From contig JAZTXM010000006.1 of the NCBI GenBank assembly GCA_045636425.1, positions 1 through 64,000 on the forward strand: DNA of 64,000 nucleotides, given 5' to 3'. Source of the stretch: UMGS1883 sp045636425. GTDB lineage: Bacteria; Bacillota; Clostridia; UMGS1883. Of the stretch, positions 57,269 to 64,000 are shown in pieces; within the stretch, counting starts at the first letter, position 1, and the number at the start of each line of letters is the position of its first letter. Under the pieces are notes generated by a model. It had not been told where the DNA came from and ran no database searches. It was given only the letters and a program-made list of their open reading frames with translations. The position numbers and the translations under genes were made by a program.

Positions 57269-58330
57269 ATGGAGCTTTCAAACAGAAAAAAAGCTATTCT
57301 TCAGGCGATTATCGAGGATTATATTCAGACGGCAGAGCCCGTAGGCTCACGAAATATTGCAAAAAATCACGACCTTGGGCTATCGGCGGCAACCATTCGT
57401 AACGAAATGGCGGATTTGGAGGAAATGGGCTATCTTGATAAGCCCCATACCTCTGCCGGAAGAATCCCATCGGAAATGGGCTACAGATTCTATGTAGACA
57501 GTCTGATGCACCGCTACAGCCTTACCATGGAGGAAATTTCGAGCCTGCAAAGCAGTATGGACAGAAAGTATAGTCAGCTTGAAAATGTGATTTCTGAAAT
57601 TTCCGACATTATTTCAAAAACCACAAACTACCCTGCCATCGTGGAGCTTCCTGCGGAAAACTCCTGTAGGCTCAAAAGTGTGAAAATGATGCTTATCGAG
57701 CAGGGAAGCGTGCTTATCGTCGTGGTGACCGATGCGGGCGTTGTCCGTAATCGTCATATGAAGGTTGGCGCAAATATCGACTATGAGGTTGTGGATTCCA
57801 TATCGGAATTTTTGTCAGGACAGCTTACGGGGCTTTGTGCGGAGGATTTCACCCCTGCCCGCCTCATGCTTATATATGAAGCGATGGCGTCCTACGGTGA
57901 CTTTTTAAAAACCGTTATCGAGTTTGTCCTTGAATGTTTGGGCAATTCAAAAAGCAGAGTTTATATCGGCGGAGCTTCCAATATTCTTAATAATCCTGAA
58001 TTTGAAAATATAGACCGTGCAAGGGAGTTTCTCACTTTCATTGACAGGAAAGAAAATGTGTCCCGTATGCTTAGCCTTACGGAAAGTGGGAATGATGAAC
58101 ATATCAGCATCAAAATCGGAAGCGAAAATCAGGCGCCCGAAATGCGTGACACGAGCCTGGTTGTTGCCAACTATAACGTCGGCGGTAAGCTTTACGGAAA
58201 AATCGGCATTATAGGCCCCAAGCGTATGAACTACGCCAGAGTGGTTTCATCGCTGGAGCTTATTAACAGGCAGCTCAGCGAAATATTGGGCAGAATGATC
58301 TACGGAAAGGACGATACAGATGGCAACTAA
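57269..58330 (+). CDS. hrcA: Heat-inducible transcription repressor HrcA
   Basis: A repressor of about 353 residues: an N-terminal winged helix (ELSNRKKAILQAIIEDYIQTAEPVGSRNIAKNHDLGLSAATIRNEMADLEEMGYLDKPHTSAGRIPSEMGYRFYV) and the HrcA core with a C-terminal GGKLYGKIGIIGPKRMNYARVVSSL. It binds the CIRCE element 24 bp upstream and so controls its own operon. The frame is open 10 codons earlier, but ATG 57269 has GGAGGTGAG at the correct distance. It overlaps grpE by 11 bp. Confidence 0.96.
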   Translation: MELSNRKKAILQAIIEDYIQTAEPVGSRNIAKNHDLGLSAATIRNEMADLEEMGYLDKPHTSAGRIPSEMGYRFYVDSLMHRYSLTMEEISSLQSSMDRKYSQLENVISEISDIISKTTNYPAIVELPAENSCRLKSVKMMLIEQGSVLIVVVTDAGVVRNRHMKVGANIDYEVVDSISEFLSGQLTGLCAEDFTPARLMLIYEAMASYGDFLKTVIEFVLECLGNSKSRVYIGGASNILNNPEFENIDRAREFLTFIDRKENVSRMLSLTESGNDEHISIKIGSENQAPEMRDTSLVVANYNVGGKLYGKIGIIGPKRMNYARVVSSLELINRQLSEILGRMIYGKDDTDGN

Positions 58331-58847
58331 GAAAAAGACAGAAGAAGCACAGGAAATCAAGGAGCAGGAAGTAACTGAAAGTGAAGAAGTAACCGAAGAA
58401 GCTCCTTTGGAAGAAGAAAACGAATTTGAAAAAAAGTACAACGATGTAAATGAAAAATATCTTCGCACACTTGCCGAATATGATAACTATCGCAAGCGTA
58501 CCATTAAAGAGAAGGAAAGCATTTACCCCGAAGCAAAGGCGGTGGTGATAGAAAAATTCCTACCCGTGCTTGACAATTTTCAGCGTGCGATTGAAAGTGC
58601 GGAGAATAAGGACGCTTTTTACGACGGCGTAGTAATGCTGAAAAAACAAATGGATGAAGTTCTTTCTGCTCTCGGCGTGGAAGAAATTAAAGCCGTGGGT
58701 GAGGAATTTAATCCCGAAGTTCACAATGCCGTAATGCATGTGGAGGACGAGGAAGCGGGCGAAAATATTATCGTGGAAGAATTTCAAAAAGGATATAAAA
58801 TCGGCGACCGTGTAATAAGACACAGCATGGTAAAAGTAGCAAATTAA
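58320..58847 (+). CDS. grpE: Nucleotide exchange factor GrpE
   Basis: A 175-residue protein: an acidic disordered N-terminus (about 1-45), a long helix (EKKYNDVNEKYLRTLAEYDNYRKRTIKEKESI) and the C-terminal beta domain with LGVEEIKAVGEEFNPEVHNAVMHVEDEEAGENIIVEEFQKGYKIGDRVIRHSMVKVAN. It releases ADP from DnaK. Its start lies inside the end of hrcA, suggesting coupled translation. Confidence 0.96.
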   Translation: MATKKKTEEAQEIKEQEVTESEEVTEEAPLEEENEFEKKYNDVNEKYLRTLAEYDNYRKRTIKEKESIYPEAKAVVIEKFLPVLDNFQRAIESAENKDAFYDGVVMLKKQMDEVLSALGVEEIKAVGEEFNPEVHNAVMHVEDEEAGENIIVEEFQKGYKIGDRVIRHSMVKVAN

Positions 58848-58889
58848 CATAGCTTATAAATTTTTTAATATATTTGGAGGTATACAATC

Positions 58890-60710
58890 ATGGCAAAAAT
58901 TATTGGTATTGACTTGGGTACAACAAACTCATGTGTAGCAGTTATGGAGGGTGGCGAGCCTGTAGTAATTGCAAACGCAGAAGGTGCGAGAACTACACCT
59001 TCCGTTGTAGCTTTCACAAAAACAGGTGAAAGACTTGTAGGTCAGGTAGCAAAGAGACAGGCGGTTACAAACCCTGACAGAACAGTTATCTCTGTTAAGA
59101 GAGAAATGGGTACTAATTTCAAAGTAAACATTGACGATAAGAGCTATACTCCCCCCGAAATCAGTGCAATGGTGCTTGCAAAGCTCAAGGCTGATGCAGA
59201 AAGCTACCTTGGCGAAACTGTTTCACAGGCAGTAATCACAGTTCCTGCATATTTCTCCGATGCACAGCGTCAGGCTACAAAGGATGCAGGTAAAATTGCA
59301 GGACTTGAAGTTCTTCGTATTATAAACGAGCCTACAGCAGCAGCATTCGCTTATGGTATGGATAAGGAAAATGACCAGAAAATCATGGTTTATGACCTTG
59401 GCGGCGGTACATTCGACGTATCAATCCTCGATATCGGTGACGGCGTATTCCAGGTTCTTGCAACAAACGGTGATACACGCCTCGGCGGTGACGATTTTGA
59501 CGAAGCTATCATTAAATATCTTGTAGATGAATTCAAGAAGGACAGCGGAATCGACCTTTCCACCGACCGTATGGCTATGCAGAGACTTAAGGAAGCGGCA
59601 GAAAAGGCAAAGATTGAGCTTTCAGGCGTTACCACAAGTAACACCAATCTTCCTTTCATCACAGCAGATGCAACAGGTCCCAAGCATCTTGATATCACTC
59701 TTACTCGTGCTAAGTTCAACGAGCTTACCGCAGAGTTAGTAGAGCGTACCATTATCCCCACAAAGAAAGCACTTCAGGATGCAGGTCTTTCAACAGGCGA
59801 AATCGATAAGGTTCTTATGGTCGGCGGCTCCAGCCGTATTCCTGCGGTTAACGAAGCAGTACAGAAGCTTATCGGCAAAGACCCCCACAAGGGAATCAAC
59901 CCCGACGAATGTGTTGCACTCGGTGCGGCTATTCAGGCGGGCGTTCTCGGCGGTGATGTTACCGATATCGTTCTTCTTGACGTAACTCCCCTTTCTCTCG
60001 GTATTGAAACCATGGGCGGTGTTTGCACAAGACTTATCGAAAGAAATACAACAATCCCTGCAAGAAAGAGCCAGATTTTCTCCACTGCGGCAGATAATCA
60101 GACCAGCGTAGACGTTCACGTTCTCCAGGGTGAGAGAGAAATGGCGGCAGATAATAAAACTCTCGGAAACTTCGTTCTTTCAGGCATTGCACCTGCACCC
60201 CGCGGAGTTCCGCAGATTGAAGTTACCTTTGATATTGATGCCAACGGTATCGTAAACGTAAGTGCAAAAGACCTTGGAACAGGTCAGGAGCAGAAGATTA
60301 CAATCACAGCTTCCTCCAACCTTTCCGACGAAGATATTGACAAGGCTGTAAAAGAAGCTGAACAGTATGCAGAAGAGGATAAGAAGCGTAAAGAAGCTAT
60401 CGAAATCCGCAATAATGCAGATCAGCTTGTATATCAGAGTGAAAAAACTCTTACGGAGCTTGGCGACAAGGTTGAGCAGGCTGACAAGGATGCTGTTCAG
60501 ACTGAGGTTGACAAGGTTAAGGAAGCACTCAAGGGTACTGACAACGAGCAGATTAAAGCGGCTACAGAGGCACTTCAGCAGAAGTTCTACGAAATCAGCA
60601 CCAAGCTTTACCAGCAGGCTAACCCTCAGGCTGAGCCCGGTGCAAATGCACAGCCCGGCGGGGAAAATGTGTATGATGCAGATTTCACAGACACAACAGA
60701 CAATAATTAA
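58890..60710 (+). CDS. dnaK: Chaperone DnaK (Hsp70)
   Basis: A 606-residue Hsp70: KIIGIDLGTTNSCVAVMEGG at the N-terminus, NEPTAAAFAYG, VYDLGGGTFDVSIL, VGGSSRIPAV, then the substrate-binding domain (DVTPLSLGIETMGGV) and a helical lid, with a Gln/Pro/Gly-rich tail before the end. It lacks the insert in the nucleotide domain of Gram-negative DnaK, as in other Gram-positives. A TTGGAGG site precedes the ATG. Confidence 0.98.
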   Translation: MAKIIGIDLGTTNSCVAVMEGGEPVVIANAEGARTTPSVVAFTKTGERLVGQVAKRQAVTNPDRTVISVKREMGTNFKVNIDDKSYTPPEISAMVLAKLKADAESYLGETVSQAVITVPAYFSDAQRQATKDAGKIAGLEVLRIINEPTAAAFAYGMDKENDQKIMVYDLGGGTFDVSILDIGDGVFQVLATNGDTRLGGDDFDEAIIKYLVDEFKKDSGIDLSTDRMAMQRLKEAAEKAKIELSGVTTSNTNLPFITADATGPKHLDITLTRAKFNELTAELVERTIIPTKKALQDAGLSTGEIDKVLMVGGSSRIPAVNEAVQKLIGKDPHKGINPDECVALGAAIQAGVLGGDVTDIVLLDVTPLSLGIETMGGVCTRLIERNTTIPARKSQIFSTAADNQTSVDVHVLQGEREMAADNKTLGNFVLSGIAPAPRGVPQIEVTFDIDANGIVNVSAKDLGTGQEQKITITASSNLSDEDIDKAVKEAEQYAEEDKKRKEAIEIRNNADQLVYQSEKTLTELGDKVEQADKDAVQTEVDKVKEALKGTDNEQIKAATEALQQKFYEISTKLYQQANPQAEPGANAQPGGENVYDADFTDTTDNN

Positions 60711-60773
60711 TTGAACGAAAAGACAGGGACGGCGGCTCTCGCCGCCCCTGTAGTCCTTTGAGGTGGTAAGTAA

Positions 60774-61910
60774 ATGGAAAATAAGAGAGATTATTATGAA
60801 GTCCTCGGCGTACAAAAGGGTGCTTCGGACGATGAAATAAAAAAAGCATACAGAAGGCTTGCCAAGCAGTATCATCCCGACCTTAACAAGGACAATCCCG
60901 ATGCCGCTGATAAATTCAAGGAAGCCTCCGAGGCTTACGATGTTTTAAGCGATAGCGAGAAGAGAAGCCGTTACGACCAGTTCGGCCATGCAGGGGTAGA
61001 CCCCAATGCAGGCTTTGGCGGTGGCGGTTACGGCGGTGGTTTTGGCGGCTTTGATGTAGGTGATATTTTTGAAAGCTTTTTCGGCGGTGGTTTTGGCGGC
61101 GGCAGAGCAAGGAGAAACGGACCGGCGAAGGGCAGAGATATACAGCAGGCAATCGAGCTTACTTTTGAAGAAGCGGCATTCGGTTGCAAGAAGAAAATTA
61201 CCATTATCCGCGGTGAAAAGTGTACAGAGTGCAGCGGAAGCGGTGCAAAGAAAGGAACTTCTCCCGAAAAGTGTTCAAGGTGTAACGGTACGGGACAGGT
61301 GCGAAGTGTTCAGAACACGCCTTTCGGTCAGTTTGCAAGCACTTCTGCATGTAATCAGTGCGGCGGTAAAGGAAGCACGATAAAAGACCCGTGTCCCATA
61401 TGTAATGGAAGCGGACAGACACGCGAGCGTCGTGTGATAGAGGTTGACGTTCCCAAGGGCATTGACCACGGGCAGACCTTTGCAGTGTACGGCGAGGGTG
61501 AAGCAGGCACAAGAGGCGGTGGAAACGGAGACCTTCTCATAACAGTTTACGTAAAGGAAAGCAGTGTATTCCGCCGTGACGGATTTAACGTTTACGTTGA
61601 TGTTCCCATCACCTTTGTTCAGGCAACCCTGGGCTGCGAGATTGAAATTCCCACCATTGACGGTAAGGTATTGCAGAAGATTCCCGAGGGAACACAGCCG
61701 GGAACAAAATTCCGTCTTAAAGGCAGAGGAATCCCTGCCACACGCGGAGCTTCACGAGGCGATCAGTATGTACGCATAATCGTGGAGATTCCAAAGAATC
61801 TTTCTGCAAAACAGAGGGAAATCCTTCAAAAGTTTGCAGATGAAAGCAACGAAAAAAACTATAACCAGCGTAAAAAATTCACTGAAAAGCTTAAGGAATA
61901 CTTTAAGTAA
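60774..61910 (+). CDS. dnaJ: Chaperone DnaJ (Hsp40, class A)
   Basis: A 378-residue co-chaperone with all class A parts: J domain (YYEVLGVQKGASDDEIKKAYRRLAKQYHPDLNK, with HPD), a Gly/Phe-rich linker (about 80-108), four CxxCxGxG zinc repeats (CTECSGSG, CSRCNGTG, CNQCGGKG, CPICNGSG) and the C-terminal substrate-binding domains. It stimulates DnaK and is read from the same CIRCE-controlled promoter. Confidence 0.98.
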   Translation: MENKRDYYEVLGVQKGASDDEIKKAYRRLAKQYHPDLNKDNPDAADKFKEASEAYDVLSDSEKRSRYDQFGHAGVDPNAGFGGGGYGGGFGGFDVGDIFESFFGGGFGGGRARRNGPAKGRDIQQAIELTFEEAAFGCKKKITIIRGEKCTECSGSGAKKGTSPEKCSRCNGTGQVRSVQNTPFGQFASTSACNQCGGKGSTIKDPCPICNGSGQTRERRVIEVDVPKGIDHGQTFAVYGEGEAGTRGGGNGDLLITVYVKESSVFRRDGFNVYVDVPITFVQATLGCEIEIPTIDGKVLQKIPEGTQPGTKFRLKGRGIPATRGASRGDQYVRIIVEIPKNLSAKQREILQKFADESNEKNYNQRKKFTEKLKEYFK

Positions 61911-61924
61911 GGAGGGAAATTCTT

Positions 61925-62893
61925 ATGGATTGGCTTGCGGTAAGCATATATACAACCCCCGAGGGAATAGACCCTCTTTGCGGACGACTTTACAATCTGG
62001 GAATTACAGGAGTAGAAATTCAGGACAAGGATGATTTTGAGGATTTCCTTGAAAACAATAAGCAGTACTGGGACTATGTGGATGAGGAGCTTCGCGAGAA
62101 AATGAACGGCGAAACCCGCGTGAAAATATATGTCAGCGACAATGAAAACGGACATAAGCTTCTTAGCGGTGTGCGTGACGACCTTGTGTCCTTTAAAAGC
62201 CTTGATAGTGAGAATGTCTTCGGCTCGCTCAGAGTGGAAATCGACACCATGCACGAGGAGGACTGGGAAAATAACTGGAAGCAGTACTTTAAACCTATTT
62301 ATGTAGGCGACAGGCTTGTAATCAAGCCCGAATGGGAAACCATAGCTGACGGAGAGGGAAAGATTGTATTCAATATTGACCCCGGTATGACGTTTGGAAG
62401 CGGTCAGCATGAAACCACACGCCTTTGCGTGGAAACACTGGATAAGACCGTGAAAAAAGGTGATAAGGTTCTTGACCTTGGCTGTGGCAGCGGTATTCTT
62501 TCGATTATCGCCCTTATGATTGGTGCAGGCGAAGCGAGAGCCGTCGACATTGACCCCAACTGCAAAAAAATAGCCTATTCAAATGCCGCTCTTAACGGCA
62601 TCGGGGAGGATGTGTACACCGTTCTTGACGGAAACATCCTCATTGATGAGGAATTTAAGAGCAGTACAGAAAAAAGCGGTCCCTACGACATTGTAGTTGC
62701 AAATATTGTGGCGGATGTTATTATCCCGCTTGCGAGCGATGTAAAACGTTATCTTAAAGACGGCGGCACATTCATTGCAAGCGGTATTATAGAGATGCGT
62801 ATTGATGAGGTAAAAGCCGCAATCGAAGAAAACGGATTTACCATCGAGGAAATAAAGAAAGAGAATGACTGGTACTGCATAGTGTCAAGATAG
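61925..62893 (+). CDS. prmA: Ribosomal protein L11 methyltransferase
   Basis: A 322-residue PrmA: an N-terminal L11-recognition domain, the linker WKQYFKPIYVGDRLVIKPEWE, and a SAM-binding domain with DPGMTFGSGQHETTRLCVE, VLDLGCGSGILSIIA and VANIVADVIIPL. It trimethylates L11. It commonly follows dnaJ in Firmicutes, as here (14 bp gap). Confidence 0.96.
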   Translation: MDWLAVSIYTTPEGIDPLCGRLYNLGITGVEIQDKDDFEDFLENNKQYWDYVDEELREKMNGETRVKIYVSDNENGHKLLSGVRDDLVSFKSLDSENVFGSLRVEIDTMHEEDWENNWKQYFKPIYVGDRLVIKPEWETIADGEGKIVFNIDPGMTFGSGQHETTRLCVETLDKTVKKGDKVLDLGCGSGILSIIALMIGAGEARAVDIDPNCKKIAYSNAALNGIGEDVYTVLDGNILIDEEFKSSTEKSGPYDIVVANIVADVIIPLASDVKRYLKDGGTFIASGIIEMRIDEVKAAIEENGFTIEEIKKENDWYCIVSR

Positions 62894-62906
62894 GAGATAT
62901 AAGCAT

Positions 62907-63635
62907 ATGCCTAACTTCTACATAACAAAAAATGATATAACAGGTGATACGGCGGTAATTACAGGCGAAGAAGCACAGCATATAAGCCGTGTGCTCCGTA
63001 TGAAAAAAGGCGATGGGGTAACTCTTTGCGACGGAGAAGGGAATTTTTATGAGGCGGTTTTGACGGATTTTTCAGACAAAAGTGTTACAGCCGACATACT
63101 TTCTTCACGCAGGGCAGAAACGGAGCCCAAAGTGCAGATAACGATTTTCCAGGGCGTTCCCAAGAATCCCAAGCTTGAAACCATCGTTCAGAAAGCCACG
63201 GAAATCGGAGTGGTGCGGATTGTGCCTGTAGACACTGTGCGTGCGGTGGCAAAGCTTGATAAAAGTGCCAAGGTGGACAGACTCCGCAAAATTGCAAAGG
63301 AAGCGGCAAAGCAAAGTAAACGCGGAATAATCCCTTATGTAAATGATGCCGTGAGCTTTAAGGAAGCGGTAAAAATGGCGTCCGAGGCAGACCTTGCATT
63401 GATTCCCTATGAGGAAGAAAGAGAAGTCTCGCTGAAAAAGGCACTTTCGGGGAAAAATCCCAAAACCATAGCCGTTATGATTGGCCCCGAGGGTGGCTTT
63501 GAGAAAGACGAAATTAATCTTGCAAAGGAAAGCGGCGTTATAAGCGTCACCTTAGGGAAAAGGATTTTGCGTACGGAAACTGCACCTCTTGCAGTAAGTG
63601 CGGCAATACTTTACGAGCTTGGTGAAATGGAATAA
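62907..63635 (+). CDS. rsmE: 16S rRNA (uracil1498-N3)-methyltransferase
   Basis: A 242-residue SPOUT methyltransferase: HISRVLRMKKGDGVTLCDGEGNFYEA in the N-terminal PUA-like domain, and QKATEIGVVRIVPV, AAKQSKRGIIP, MIGPEGGFEKDEINLAKESG and the knot region VTLGKRILRTETAPLAVSAAIL. It follows prmA by 13 bp in the heat-shock operon. Confidence 0.96.
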   Translation: MPNFYITKNDITGDTAVITGEEAQHISRVLRMKKGDGVTLCDGEGNFYEAVLTDFSDKSVTADILSSRRAETEPKVQITIFQGVPKNPKLETIVQKATEIGVVRIVPVDTVRAVAKLDKSAKVDRLRKIAKEAAKQSKRGIIPYVNDAVSFKEAVKMASEADLALIPYEEEREVSLKKALSGKNPKTIAVMIGPEGGFEKDEINLAKESGVISVTLGKRILRTETAPLAVSAAILYELGEME

Positions 63636-63648
63636 AGGAGAGATTGAA

Positions 63649-64000
63649 ATGGCAATTTTTAATAAAGCGGATATCATGCTTCCCAAGGAAGCGGACCTTA
63701 CAAAGTGGAGCGTGGTGGCGTGCGACCAGTACACATCACAGCCCGAATACTGGGAAAAGGCACAAGAACTTGTAGGAAACAGCCCCAGTACGCTTAACCT
63801 TGTGTACCCCGAAGCATTTCTCACGCAAGGGGACGGCAGAATTGCTGAAATTAATAAAACCATGAAAAGCTACTTGGAAAGCGGTATTTTCAAGACCTAT
63901 GAAAACGCTTTTATATATATTGAAAGAACTCTTTCTGGCGGCAGAGTGAGAAAGGGAATAATAGGTGCGGTTGACCTTGAAGCATATGATTTTCACAAGG
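63649..64000 (+). CDS. DUF1015 family protein, 5' part
   Basis: The window ends inside this gene; 117 codons are visible. The start FNKADIMLPKEADLTKWSVVACDQYTSQPEYWEKA is a strong match to DUF1015 proteins of Clostridia, which are of unknown function and about 400-420 residues long. AAAGGAG precedes the ATG by 7 bases. It lies 13 bp after rsmE and may belong to the same transcript. Confidence 0.85.
   Translation, partial: MAIFNKADIMLPKEADLTKWSVVACDQYTSQPEYWEKAQELVGNSPSTLNLVYPEAFLTQGDGRIAEINKTMKSYLESGIFKTYENAFIYIERTLSGGRVRKGIIGAVDLEAYDFHK

Overview
The window is a 64 kb piece of a spore-forming, low-GC Gram-positive chromosome, most likely an anaerobe of class Clostridia. This rests on a complete spoIIIA operon, a SleB-type germination hydrolase, two S-layer-homology (SLH) proteins, a type 3 prolyl-tRNA synthetase, a PASTA kinase/PP2C pair, and HrcA/CIRCE control of the heat-shock genes. 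Genus cannot be read from the sequence. Most of it is ordinary housekeeping DNA. No rRNA, prophage or CRISPR array was seen.

Layout. 1-6040: the 3' end of a polyamine-type binding protein, a tRNA-Tyr/tRNA-Thr pair, cysK and dCMP deaminase on the minus strand, proS and an unknown membrane protein on the plus strand. 6077-14532: valS, sleB, a YerC/TrpR-like regulator, a polar amino-acid ABC operon, malQ and a DUF554 membrane protein. 14684-19764: spoIIIAA-AH, then an Asp23-family protein and a TSCPD protein. 19795-33568: one long minus-strand run of fifteen genes, apparently read from a promoter near 33550: yicC, remA, gmk, rpoZ, priA, def, fmt, a zinc peptidase, rsmB, rlmN, prpC, prkC, rsgA, rpe and a 5-formyl-THF cyclo-ligase. 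33695-41235: a PHP-domain protein and a MacAB-like exporter operon ending in an SLH protein. 41245-42081: a tRNA-Arg locus broken up by a structured repeat. 42132-48443: metY-metA, a CNNM/CBS protein, a YihY protein, carD and ispDF. 48444-57141: an accessory zone with two small convergent-RNA loci, htrA, a RelE-type toxin-antitoxin pair, a large SLH protein, a REP-associated transposase and a secreted transglutaminase. 57186-64000: the hrcA-grpE-dnaK-dnaJ-prmA-rsmE operon and the start of a DUF1015 gene.

The most interesting material is in the gaps. Two short loci (48452-48739 and 54305-54597) share an architecture. Each has two consensus promoters facing each other, a central hairpin terminator, and a 5' leader hairpin of the same design at the start of both RNAs. 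One RNA of each pair encodes a hydrophobic peptide of about 22 residues whose Shine-Dalgarno sequence is buried in a hairpin. This is how a type I toxin-antitoxin system looks, and the antisense gene resembles an inverted copy of the toxin promoter and leader. One locus sits between repeats of a REP-associated transposase element that interrupts a 186 bp duplication.

A second pattern is a roughly 155 bp repeat present three times around tRNA-Arg. Its ends resemble tRNA T-arms, a stem inside it changes in compensating ways between copies, and one copy has replaced the 3' part of a second tRNA-Arg. A similarly bounded element lies just past the tRNA-Tyr terminator.
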